DNA from: Daejeonia sp002484105
Lineage (GTDB): Bacteria > Bacteroidota > Bacteroidia > Flavobacteriales > Weeksellaceae
Length of the DNA stretch: 64,000 bases
NCBI RefSeq assembly: GCF_051175565.1
Contig: NZ_CP195105.1
Coordinates: 3,100,001 to 3,164,000 of the forward strand
Direction of reading: 5' to 3'
This document shows positions 25,144 to 33,528 of this stretch, one piece after another. The first letter of the stretch is position 1; each line of letters begins with the position of its first letter. The position numbers and the translations under genes were made by a program. The notes beneath the pieces are model-generated. The model ran no database searches. It was not told the DNA's origin and saw only the letters and a program-made list of their open reading frames with translations.

Positions 25144-25174
25144 CAAAGTTAGGGCAGATAACAGAGATATGCAA
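25144..25174 (-). promoter_or_regulatory. Candidate promoter of the WcaJ-type gene
   Basis: TAACTTTG on the minus strand at 25144-25151, and TTG at 25172-25174 about 20 bp upstream, fit the -7/-33 pattern. The -7 box lies 32 nt before the ATG. Confidence 0.5.
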
Positions 25175-25326
25175 GAAAACTTCTGTTTTCTCTATGCAGA
25201 ACCACCGTAACGCTCTAAAAACAAGAATATAATTTTGTAAATCAAAGAACTATGAATGCATGTTAGGCGTCTAAAAAATAATATTTTGAAAATTATATAA
25301 ATACCCAATATTTACTAAACATTTTT

Positions 25327-25334
25327 TATCTTTG
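25327..25334 (+). promoter_or_regulatory. -7 promoter box of glf
   Basis: TATCTTTG, an exact TAnnTTTG match, 14 nt before the glf ATG, giving a very short leader. Confidence 0.55.
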
Positions 25335-25348
25335 GCCATCACTTTTTT

Positions 25349-26461
25349 ATGAAAAAATACGATTACATCATTATAGGTGCCGGTTTTTTTGGAGCCATAG
25401 CAGCCTATGAACTCACCAGGAAGGGCTATCACTGCCTCGTTATTGAAAAAAGAAATCACATAGGTGGCAATTGTTATACCAAAAACATCGAAGGTATCAA
25501 CGTGCATCAGTATGGCGCCCATATCTTTCATACCAATGACAAAGAAATCTGGGACTATGTCAACCAGTTTGCCACTTTCAACCGATTTACCAATTCGCCG
25601 GTCGCCAACTATAAAGGAGAGCTATATAATCTCCCCTTCAATATGAATACTTTCTATCAATTATGGAAAGTTAAAACCCCTCAGGAGGCAAAAGCAAAAA
25701 TAGAGGAGCAGAGCGCAGAATACAAAAATATTATACCGAGAAACCTTGAGGAGCAGGCACTGAAACTTGCCGGCAAAGACATCTATACAAAACTTATTAA
25801 GGAATACACGGAAAAACAATGGGGAACAGACTGCAAAAACCTTCCGGCATTTATTATTAAAAGACTGCCCTTCCGTTTTACATTTGACAACAATTATTTT
25901 AATGATAAATATCAGGGAATTCCCGTGGGTGGATATACCCGTATCTTTGACAAACTTTTAGAAAATATTGAGGTACGACTGGAAACGGATTATTTTGCAG
26001 ACAAAGATTATTTTGATTCTCTTGCCGAAAATACTATCTATACCGGACCTGTCGATCTGTTTTACAATTACTGTTTCGGCAAATTGAACTACCGAAGTCT
26101 TCGTTTTGAAAACGAGCTGCTTGAAACCGACAATTTTCAGGGGAATGCTGTTATCAATTATACTTCGCACGACCAGAAATATACCCGTATTATTGAGCAT
26201 AAACATTTTGAATTCGGAATCCAGCCCAAAACCTATATTACCAAAGAATATCCTCAGGACTGGAATGATGCTTTAGAGCCCTATTATCCGGTGAATGATG
26301 AAGAAAATAATGCCATTTACCTACAATACAAACACCTTGCTGAAGCTGAAGCTAACGTTATTTTCGGAGGACGCCTTGCTGAATATAAATATTACGATAT
26401 GCACCAGGTCATTGGCAGCGCACTGGCCAGAATGAAAAAAATTGAGGAGAAAAGAAAATAA
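25349..26461 (+). CDS. glf: UDP-galactopyranose mutase
   Basis: Flavoenzyme that interconverts UDP-galactopyranose and UDP-galactofuranose. The 370 residues start with the FAD-binding IIIGAGFFGAIAAYELTRKG motif and show RNHIGGNCYTKN, QYGAHIFHTND, KQWGTDCKNLP and the C-terminal FGGRLAEYKYYDMHQVI. It is the only plus-strand gene in the sugar locus, has its own promoter box and a terminator, and implies galactofuranose in the surface glycan. Confidence 0.95.
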   Translation: MKKYDYIIIGAGFFGAIAAYELTRKGYHCLVIEKRNHIGGNCYTKNIEGINVHQYGAHIFHTNDKEIWDYVNQFATFNRFTNSPVANYKGELYNLPFNMNTFYQLWKVKTPQEAKAKIEEQSAEYKNIIPRNLEEQALKLAGKDIYTKLIKEYTEKQWGTDCKNLPAFIIKRLPFRFTFDNNYFNDKYQGIPVGGYTRIFDKLLENIEVRLETDYFADKDYFDSLAENTIYTGPVDLFYNYCFGKLNYRSLRFENELLETDNFQGNAVINYTSHDQKYTRIIEHKHFEFGIQPKTYITKEYPQDWNDALEPYYPVNDEENNAIYLQYKHLAEAEANVIFGGRLAEYKYYDMHQVIGSALARMKKIEEKRK

Positions 26462-26479
26462 TCATTATCCTGAACAAAA

Positions 26480-26507
26480 AAAAGCTGCCAAAAACAGGCA
26501 GCTTTTC
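26480..26507. terminator. Bidirectional terminator between glf and ugd
   Basis: AAGCTGCC AAAAACA GGCAGCTT with an A-run before and a T-run after, between convergent glf and ugd stops. Confidence 0.85.
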
Positions 26508-26521
26508 GCTTAATTTCTAAA

Positions 26522-27931
26522 TCAGACCAAGTTACTTTTGCCTAAGAAATAACACACAAAACCTATTTGAGTCAAAGCTTCCTTGTCAAGAATATTTCTT
26601 CCCTCGAATAAGAAAGCGGGTTTCATCATGCTACCGTAGACTTTATTCCAATCCAATTCCCGGAATTCATCCCATTCGGTAAGCAATACGACGGCATGAG
26701 CATCTTTAACAGCATCATAAACACTATCTGCACAATGCAAAAGTGCTCGGTTTTCTTTTTCTGTACGAGTGTTCAAATAATCCAAATCCGTGTACATTTT
26801 TTCTGCCGGAACTTTAGGATCGTAGACTGAAATTTGTGCGTGTTCATTGAGCAACAAGTCCGCAACATAAATAGCAGCTGATTCTCTGGTATCATTGGTA
26901 TCTTTTTTAAAAGCCCATCCAAGAAAAGCAATTTTTTTATCATTTACAGTATTGTAAAGAGTCTTTACAATATTTCTTGCAAAACGCCTCTTTTGGTAGT
27001 CATTCATTTTCACAACCTGATGCCAGTATTCAGCCACTTCTGACAGGCCATATGATTTTGCAATATAAACTAAATTGAGTATATCTTTTTGAAAACAGGA
27101 ACCTCCAAAACCTACAGATGCTTTCAAAAATTTACCTCCAATACGGCTATCTTTCCCGATTGCTTTGCCTACTTCTTCAACATCTGCACCCGTCACTTCA
27201 CATATTTCAGACATTGCATTGATGGATGATATCCTTTGCGCAAGAAACGCATTGGCGGTAAGTTTTGACAGCTCGGATGACCATAAATTAGTTGTAACAA
27301 TTTTCTCACGCGGAACCCAGTGAGCATAAATATCCACAAGCTCCTGTACAGCTTCTCTACCTTCTATCGTAGATATGTCTCCACCTACCAATACCCTGTC
27401 AGGTGCATCCAAATCTTCAATGGCAGTGCCTTCTGCAAGAAATTCCGGATTAGAAAGAATTTGAAATTTGACTCCATTTCCGGTATTTGTCAGAATAGAT
27501 TTTAATGCTTCGGCAGTCCTGACAGGAAGGGTTGATTTTTCAACCACAATTTTATCATTTTTGGCCACTTTAGCAATCTGCCGGGCACAGAGTTCGACAT
27601 ACTTCAGATCAGCAGCCATTCCAGCACCTTCGCCATAAGTTTTTGTAGGAGTATTTACTGCAGTAAAAATCATGTCAGCCTCATCAATTGCCCCATCAAT
27701 ATCTGTCGAGAAAAACAAATTACGCCCTCTCGCCTGTGTTACCACATTGTCCAACCCAGGTTCATAGACCGGAAGTTTGGATAAATCTTCCTCATTCCAT
27801 GCTCTGATTCGATCCTCATTCATATCGACGACCAATACTTTTATATGAGGACATTGAGCTGCAATTACAGCCATCGTTGGCCCTCCGACATATCCTGCTC
27901 CAATACAACAAATTGTTTTGATTCTTGACAT
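26522..27931 (-). CDS. ugd: UDP-glucose 6-dehydrogenase
   Basis: Oxidises UDP-glucose to UDP-glucuronate with two NAD+. The 469 residues resemble the animal-type enzyme: N-terminal ICCIGAGYVGGPTMAVIA, the catalytic cysteine C279 in VGFGGSCFQKD, and the C-terminal FLGWAFKKDTNDTRESAA domain. This supplies the uronic acid expected for a PL8-sensitive polymer. Its ATG originally lay 2 bp after the stop of the DUF4422 gene; an IS element now separates the two, so its transcription may be reduced or rewired. Confidence 0.95.
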   Translation of the reverse strand: MSRIKTICCIGAGYVGGPTMAVIAAQCPHIKVLVVDMNEDRIRAWNEEDLSKLPVYEPGLDNVVTQARGRNLFFSTDIDGAIDEADMIFTAVNTPTKTYGEGAGMAADLKYVELCARQIAKVAKNDKIVVEKSTLPVRTAEALKSILTNTGNGVKFQILSNPEFLAEGTAIEDLDAPDRVLVGGDISTIEGREAVQELVDIYAHWVPREKIVTTNLWSSELSKLTANAFLAQRISSINAMSEICEVTGADVEEVGKAIGKDSRIGGKFLKASVGFGGSCFQKDILNLVYIAKSYGLSEVAEYWHQVVKMNDYQKRRFARNIVKTLYNTVNDKKIAFLGWAFKKDTNDTRESAAIYVADLLLNEHAQISVYDPKVPAEKMYTDLDYLNTRTEKENRALLHCADSVYDAVKDAHAVVLLTEWDEFRELDWNKVYGSMMKPAFLFEGRNILDKEALTQIGFVCYFLGKSNLV

Positions 27932-28059
27932 TTTTAAAAACTTGATTTATATTTTTTATCATTGTTGTCCGATAAAAATTAAAATTAAATTTTTAGAATG
28001 CACATATGATTGATTGTCAGGTGTATAAAAGAGCAACTTTGTGATAATTCAAAAACAAG

Positions 28060-29262
28060 CTACCAATCAAAGGACAATTGATTGCCATCGTCTCGGTCAA
28101 TGACCCAGTCTTTTTCGGGGTTTTCTAAAAATTTCATTAGGTTGATATAATTGAACAAATGGATTTTGCAAAAACTGACTAAATTCGAAAATGCCCAATG
28201 CCGCTTCAATCTCTTTTTAATGACTGCAAGCAGAAGATTGACTATTAACACACAATAAATCTGTATTTTAATCGCATTTTCGTTATCTCCCAAAAAATAT
28301 TTTAGTGGAAAATTTTGCTTCAACTGCTTAAACAACAGCTCAATCTGCCATCTTGTTTTATAAAGTGCTGCAATCATATCGGCTCTCATTTCAAACAAAT
28401 TGGTCAAAAACTCAAATTTCCTTTTATTGGCACGGTCATAGAAAACTACTTTTCGCAATCGTAATTTCGAGGTTTCTTTGTCCTTTTTTACTTCAATCTC
28501 GATAATTTCGTCCTTTAAAACACCGCTGTGAATATGCGATCCAATGTCTAATGCTTCAATGTTGATGTATGATGCACTATCCTTTATTCGGGTTACAAAA
28601 CCTGTTTTTTGCTCCGTAAAATGAGCAAAAGCCTTGTAATCATTATATCCTTTGTCGAAAACATACACCGTGTTTTCATCGCATTGTAGTTTCTCCAAAA
28701 ACTGATGGTCGTGTTTTTTGGCTTCGCTGAACCAAACCAAACTCGGAACAACTTCATCTGCATTAACAACTGTATGTACTTTAATTCCACCTTTCTTTTT
28801 GCCTGTTTTGGGGTTTCTGCCAACGCCTTCCAAGATGTCTTTGAACAAGCTGATTGTGGTACTATCAAAGATTTTTACCTGCTTTTTAATCACCTCTTTA
28901 ATTCGGCTGTCCGACAAAAAATCACCATATTGTTTGAGCAATGCATGATAAATATTTTCAAAAACCAAAACATCTCTTTTCTTGTTGGCATCCGACAAAG
29001 TACTTCTTTTCGGAATATGATTTAATTGAAAACCTGCTGTTTTACCCGATAAACCAAGCATCGCTCCCGATATTTCACGCAGTGATGTACATTTTGAAAA
29101 CGAACAAAAAAGCATACTTATCAAGTGATCTTTCGTCTTGAACCGCTTTGTATAGCGATCTGAATCACATTTTTTAACTTCCTTTCTGATAAGTGAATCT
29201 TCAATTAATGAAATCAGCTGTCCGAAAACGGATTTTGTAGAAAAATGATTACTTTTACTCAT
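28060..29262 (-). CDS. IS4-family transposase
   Basis: DDE transposase of 400 residues with a DUF4372-like N-terminal domain. The acidic residues are visible in KIFDSTTISLF, YVFDKGYNDY and the IS4 signature Y-x2-R-x3-E-x6-K, seen as YKTRWQIELLFKQLKQ. The gene is intact within a complete element, so the copy is likely functional. A hairpin near its upstream end (29303-29330) shields it from outside transcription. Confidence 0.94.
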   Translation of the reverse strand: MSKSNHFSTKSVFGQLISLIEDSLIRKEVKKCDSDRYTKRFKTKDHLISMLFCSFSKCTSLREISGAMLGLSGKTAGFQLNHIPKRSTLSDANKKRDVLVFENIYHALLKQYGDFLSDSRIKEVIKKQVKIFDSTTISLFKDILEGVGRNPKTGKKKGGIKVHTVVNADEVVPSLVWFSEAKKHDHQFLEKLQCDENTVYVFDKGYNDYKAFAHFTEQKTGFVTRIKDSASYINIEALDIGSHIHSGVLKDEIIEIEVKKDKETSKLRLRKVVFYDRANKRKFEFLTNLFEMRADMIAALYKTRWQIELLFKQLKQNFPLKYFLGDNENAIKIQIYCVLIVNLLLAVIKKRLKRHWAFSNLVSFCKIHLFNYINLMKFLENPEKDWVIDRDDGNQLSFDW

Positions 29263-29302
29263 AGTTGTTTGCTGTGTCAGAACTTCAAACTTACTAAAAA
29301 GA

Positions 29303-29330
29303 AGAGTAGCCTCAAAAGGCTACTCTTTTA
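29303..29330. terminator. Hairpin at the IS right end
   Basis: AGAGTAGCC TCAAAA GGCTACTCT with T-rich sequence on both sides. On the minus strand it faces transcripts arriving from the polysaccharide operon and should stop them before the transposase gene and ugd. Confidence 0.75.
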
Positions 29331-30097
29331 TCGGACAACAATGATTTTTTATTAAAAAATTTGGCTGCCAGAAAACTCCTGATTTTTCTTGGCCAGTCAA
29401 TCTTCCCCATATGCACATAGCCAATTTCCTTATATGCGATTTTATTATAATCGATCCACACGTCAAGGAGCAACTCGCTGACCCGTCCAAAGAGTCTGGC
29501 ATCAAAGGAACTCATGTTCTGAATATTCAGCTGCTTTTCCAATGAAAAGAGAATAGGAAAGAGCCAACTGCAATACAAATGAAAATATTCCTTCTTCATG
29601 ATCATCATGTTGAACATATGCGCCCCTGTTCTCTTCATTACTGTATCAAAAGCATTAAGATATTCGGGTACGTCTTGTGCTATGATCTCTCTGGCTTTAT
29701 CCAGATGTTGAATGTCATGGGTGTGTTTGTAATGGGAATAAACAGATTCTATATAATAATTCCTTTTCTTAGGAAGGACAATATCATACTTTTCCAACAA
29801 AGGACTCAACTCTTTCTCTGTCAAAACAGAATCCCACTCACTATTCTTTTTTTGCAATGAAAAATGTCTCCTGTAATGGGCAAGACCAATATAATCGGCA
29901 TCTAAATTTTTCCATGCCCAATAGATTGCGGTAAGCTCACTGTAATAAGCGTTTTTTATCGAAATATTGTCGCCGGTATTATCACCCATCACACCAAAAG
30001 ATTCTTTCCCTTCGGCACCTACATGAATGGGCAAATATATCCCGTCTTCGGGAAACGTATAGGGCTTGTGGGTGGCAATTACAATCTTGGATATCAT
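29312..30097 (-). CDS. DUF4422 glycosyltransferase-like protein, C-terminus altered by IS
   Basis: Member of the DUF4422 family found in capsule and O-antigen loci and regarded as putative glycosyltransferases. It begins MISKIVIATHKPYTFP and has NISIKNAYYSELTAIYWAWKN, YIGLAHYRRHF and FSLEKQLN-like features. The present 261-residue frame ends in residues (SLLSDKRVAF) read from the IS end. Joining the flanks without the IS gives ...FNKK followed by YKSSF and a stop at 27934-27936, so only the last five native residues are changed and the protein may still work. Confidence 0.85.
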   Translation of the reverse strand: MISKIVIATHKPYTFPEDGIYLPIHVGAEGKESFGVMGDNTGDNISIKNAYYSELTAIYWAWKNLDADYIGLAHYRRHFSLQKKNSEWDSVLTEKELSPLLEKYDIVLPKKRNYYIESVYSHYKHTHDIQHLDKAREIIAQDVPEYLNAFDTVMKRTGAHMFNMMIMKKEYFHLYCSWLFPILFSLEKQLNIQNMSSFDARLFGRVSELLLDVWIDYNKIAYKEIGYVHMGKIDWPRKIRSFLAAKFFNKKSLLSDKRVAF

Positions 30098-30108
30098 TGA
30101 AAAATAGT

Positions 30109-30205
30109 TTAGGAATTAAATCTACTCACTTTTGCACGAATTAATCGCATTAATTTTGGCACTTTAGCAATAATAAAATGCAGATTAAGATACTTGAATT
30201 TTACA
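30109..30205 (-). pseudogene. C-terminal remnant of a lost gene
   Basis: On the minus strand a frame opens after a TGA near 30205 and reads FKYLNLHFIIAKVPKLMRLI and onward, rich in Lys/Arg, to a stop at 30109-30111, 11 bp before the DUF4422 ATG. It has no start codon. This looks like the basic tail of a glycosyltransferase whose body has been deleted. The assignment rests on composition and position only. Confidence 0.4.
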
Positions 30206-30219
30206 AAAAAACATCACAT

Positions 30220-30567
30220 TCACTTATATATAACTTTTAAATTTTGATATGAGAAATGATGAACAAGATACCACATCCTCCCAATCAGTTCTATTAGAAA
30301 ATGCCCCCAATATGCAAAAAAAGCCCAAAAATGGAGAACTTCCTCATCTATCTTCTTTATTCTATTTTCATCGTACCCATAGGAACCACCATATCTAAGA
30401 TATGAATCAGCATGTAATCCCGAAGCTTCAATATACTGCCCATCTTGTGATACAACGCCACCAGAACCATACTTTTCGCCACTGCTCATCATTTTTAACG
30501 GTAAAACAATAGCATCGTTCACATAATGAACATGTATATCCTTTATATCACTTTCCGTATATTTCAT
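30220..30567 (-). pseudogene. N-terminal fragment of a GT61 (DUF563) glycosyltransferase
   Basis: The 115-residue frame contains HFWAFFAYWGHFLIELIGRM, which resembles the conserved H/Y-W-G-H-F segment near the N-terminus of GT61/DUF563 enzymes, usually 350-400 residues long. It stops soon afterwards, and the catalytic C-terminal two thirds are absent. Together with the unrelated-frame tail at 30109-30205 this suggests a deletion that fused the front of one gene to the back of another. It is probably non-functional. Confidence 0.65.
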
Positions 30568-30593
30568 TTAGCAAAATAATAGTACTATCTCTT

Positions 30594-31544
30594 TTAAATA
30601 AAGGGTTTGATCACTTTTTTTATTATGGTTTTATTCTGATGAGCAAGATAATACGGATAATTTAAGCATAGACTTTTTTTGATGTAGAATGAAGACAGCC
30701 CATTACTTTTCATCAGTTCAAATCCTTTTTGATAGAAGTTATGGTTATGAAAATAAAAATACAATAAAGAAATAAAATGTCTTTTTATTTTTTTTAGTGG
30801 TACCTGATTGACGTCAAAAAAACGATCAACTTTCGAGAACACATCGATCCTTGTCAATAATTTTTCGTCTGTAAAATGGTAACTTACTGAATCTTTTCGT
30901 GTAGTCACACAGTATACTGCAAATTTATCTACTGCAATGTTCTTTGCATAATGCCCGCAAAGAAGCGAGAAAGTGGTGTCGTTATGAATGCTGATTTCAT
31001 CAAATGTAATATTGTGTTGATCTAAAAGGGACTTCTTAATCATTTTTGACCAAGGCTCACCAAAATAATACTTCAGCATATTGGTAGCTTTCTCCTTATC
31101 CTTACTATACAGATCAATATATTTACATAAATGATCAGCGCGGTCTGAAAGGGTATAATAATCTGTGTCTACACTGTTGGCTTTGAAGAAAACAATATCA
31201 TTACAACTGTCCTTATAATAATCAATTCTTTCTTCTAAACAAGGATTGAAAAAATCGTCTGCATCTGCAAAAAAAATCCATTTTCCCAATGCTATCTTCA
31301 ATCCTTCATTCCGTGCTTTGCCTGCCCCTTTACTCTCTTGAATCTGAACAAAATTGAAAAGGCAATTGATTCGTAATTTTTTTATCTTCTGAGCATCAAA
31401 CTTCTGCTCACTGTTATCATCCACTACAATGATTTGAATATCCTTGCGATCAGGTATGCTCGCTACACAACGTTCCAAAAGATGAGGAATGTTTTTGTGT
31501 GGGATTATGATACTAAAGGTATATGGATTATGAATATCACCCAT
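30594..31544 (-). CDS. Family 2 glycosyltransferase
   Basis: GT-A fold inverting glycosyltransferase of 316 residues: FSIIIPHKNIPHLLERCVASI at the start, IIVVDDNSEQ, GAGKARNEGLKIALGKWIFFADADDFFNP (the DXD motif as DADD). It acts on the cytoplasmic face to extend the lipid-linked repeat unit. It overlaps the upstream gene by 8 bp, indicating coupled translation. Donor and acceptor cannot be told from sequence. Confidence 0.88.
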   Translation of the reverse strand: MGDIHNPYTFSIIIPHKNIPHLLERCVASIPDRKDIQIIVVDDNSEQKFDAQKIKKLRINCLFNFVQIQESKGAGKARNEGLKIALGKWIFFADADDFFNPCLEERIDYYKDSCNDIVFFKANSVDTDYYTLSDRADHLCKYIDLYSKDKEKATNMLKYYFGEPWSKMIKKSLLDQHNITFDEISIHNDTTFSLLCGHYAKNIAVDKFAVYCVTTRKDSVSYHFTDEKLLTRIDVFSKVDRFFDVNQVPLKKIKRHFISLLYFYFHNHNFYQKGFELMKSNGLSSFYIKKSLCLNYPYYLAHQNKTIIKKVIKPFI

Positions 31545-32550
31545 TAGAGATATGGTTTAATGCCGTAAATACTTTACTCGGAAAATCGCTCCACTGATTA
31601 TTTTTCACAAATTCTGTCACCTTACTTTCATTAATTTGTAAGGGATATTTAAAACTTTCAATATCAGAAAACTGATGATAAAGAAAAGTTGCCCCTCCTT
31701 CAAATTCTTTAAAATTTCCTACTGTTGGGCCTATTATGGGTTTGCCAAAATTTAGGCTGTAAATTAAAGCACCTGAACTTAGCACGGAATCCGTTGAATA
31801 AGTAAAAAGAATATTTTCAGATTGCAAAATATAGTTCTGCAATGTTGTATCATCTATAAAAGAATTTACAAAAAGAACATTTTTCTTTATTTTACTTTGA
31901 ATAAGTTTCGTGTAAGAATCATCATTTGATTTACCGACAATCAGAATTTTCTTATCCTGAAAAAAATGGCTTGAATTCGCATAGTCGAGAAAAGCATCTA
32001 TATTTTTGTATCGATTAACCGTTCCCCAGATGATATAATCCCATTTTATACTATCTCTTTCCGCATTATCAAAAAAAGTTTTTTTATAGGCCGGATGAGG
32101 AATATAAACAACTTTATTTGATAATTTTTCTCCGAATTTATTCTTAAAAAACAGAATTCCATCCTGAGAATGTACAATTACGAGATCTGAATATTGCGCC
32201 ATCGCCTTCATATTTTTGTTTACCCAAGGGATATTTTTAGGATTTTTGTCGTGTGCCGTCTTATTATGCAAAACCCAGACGATTTTTTTGTTCAATAATT
32301 TTAGTAATTGTACACAGAATATCAGATAAATGCATCTAAGTTTACCCAATTTCAATTGTGGAAACGTATCCACCCATTGAATAATAAAAATATCAGAATC
32401 CAGATTAAGCAATAAATTAAAAATTCGCAAGAATTTAAGTCTGCTGTTTACCTTATAGCCATTATCCCAAAATGACTGATGGAATGAAGTTACATATTCA
32501 TTCGTTGCTCTTAAAGTATCCGGATATATATAAACTGTATCTTTTCTCAT
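31537..32550 (-). CDS. Glycosyltransferase, GT-B fold
   Basis: Predicted cytoplasmic glycosyltransferase of 337 residues. A central WDYIIWGTVNRYKNIDAFLDYA segment and ILIVGKSNDD, then NILFTYSTDSVLSSGALIYSL and GKPIIGPTVGNFKEF, look like the C-terminal nucleotide-sugar domain of GT4-like enzymes. The N-terminal part has WVLHNKTAHDK. It overlaps both neighbours, by 8 bp and 1 bp, in a tight glycosyltransferase cluster. Confidence 0.78.
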   Translation of the reverse strand: MRKDTVYIYPDTLRATNEYVTSFHQSFWDNGYKVNSRLKFLRIFNLLLNLDSDIFIIQWVDTFPQLKLGKLRCIYLIFCVQLLKLLNKKIVWVLHNKTAHDKNPKNIPWVNKNMKAMAQYSDLVIVHSQDGILFFKNKFGEKLSNKVVYIPHPAYKKTFFDNAERDSIKWDYIIWGTVNRYKNIDAFLDYANSSHFFQDKKILIVGKSNDDSYTKLIQSKIKKNVLFVNSFIDDTTLQNYILQSENILFTYSTDSVLSSGALIYSLNFGKPIIGPTVGNFKEFEGGATFLYHQFSDIESFKYPLQINESKVTEFVKNNQWSDFPSKVFTALNHISNG

Positions 32551-33512
32551 TACTTTTTTACAGATTGTTTTGCGGTCATTCGGACTTTAATTGCTTCTAT
32601 CAGAGCATACAACACAAGATTAAAAGGCAAACCTAAATCCTTTCTCTTACTTATAAATTTTATAAAACTACTAAAGGGATGGGCAACAATAGTTTTAGAA
32701 ACTAGAAGCATCTTTTTTTTAAGAACATAAATATCCAATCTTGAAACAATCATTTTTCTCACCAGAAAATCGTCGTCAGAGGAAATATTTGTCATGTTCA
32801 CTATTTTATCAATCCATTGCTTTTCGCTGTCTACTGCCCTAATCTTATCTTCCGTATTTTTGATGGAAGCAGATATATTGATGGAACTTCTCCTGTACTG
32901 AAACAGAACTTCATTGGTATGTACAATACCACCATCTATAGCAGCAATATATGAAGTAATATCATCCGATGCCCAGGCTAAAGGAATTTTTATAAACCCA
33001 CCATTGTTAATGAGTGCTTCTCTGCGATATACAAAATCGGATATAAACTGAGTTCTGTTTTTTTCTATGCGAGCCCAGATACTGTCGAATACAGATTCCA
33101 TTTCAGGGCGGGTTTCTGTCAATTCAACAAACTCTGAATTTTCATCAATAATCATTGTTCTACAATGAAATACATTAGCAGCATTGTATTTAGATATTAA
33201 AGAAGCAAATTGCTGTAAATAATTGGGAAGCAACACATCATCATCTCCCATCATAACAAAAAACTCGCCTTTTGCCATGCTTAAGATTTTATTCCAATTA
33301 TCCACAATATTATAGGCTCCTACATTCTCTTTATTTTCCGTATATACAATTCTTCTGTCGCTATATCCATTAACAATGTCCCGGATGGGTTCGGGAGACG
33401 CATCATTAAGAATAACAACTTCAAAATCATCAAATGTCTGATGTAAGATACTTTCCAGACATTCTCGGAAAAACTGGGCTTTATAAGCCGGTAGTCCTAT
33501 GGTAAAAAGCAT
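32550..33512 (-). CDS. Family 2 glycosyltransferase
   Basis: GT-A glycosyltransferase of 320 residues: FTIGLPAYKAQFFRECLESIL, EVVILNDASPEP, and the metal-binding MMGDDDVLLP motif near residue 92. It lies 16 bp after the PL8 lyase gene and shares one base with the following glycosyltransferase. It is likely one of the enzymes building the polymer the lyase would recognise. Confidence 0.88.
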   Translation of the reverse strand: MLFTIGLPAYKAQFFRECLESILHQTFDDFEVVILNDASPEPIRDIVNGYSDRRIVYTENKENVGAYNIVDNWNKILSMAKGEFFVMMGDDDVLLPNYLQQFASLISKYNAANVFHCRTMIIDENSEFVELTETRPEMESVFDSIWARIEKNRTQFISDFVYRREALINNGGFIKIPLAWASDDITSYIAAIDGGIVHTNEVLFQYRRSSINISASIKNTEDKIRAVDSEKQWIDKIVNMTNISSDDDFLVRKMIVSRLDIYVLKKKMLLVSKTIVAHPFSSFIKFISKRKDLGLPFNLVLYALIEAIKVRMTAKQSVKK

Positions 33513-33528
33513 GTATTTCTTACGTTGT

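Larger units (their letters stand above)
27960..29343 (-). mobile_element. Complete IS4-family insertion sequence, 1384 bp
   Basis: The 18-bp perfect terminal inverted repeat CATTGTTGTCCGATAAAA lies at 27960-27977 and, inverted, at 29326-29343. Both ends are flanked by ATTTTTTAT (27951-27959 and 29344-29352), a 9-bp target duplication. One transposase gene fills the interior. Removing the element plus one duplication restores the frame of the DUF4422 gene through to its own stop, so the insertion looks recent. Confidence 0.95.
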
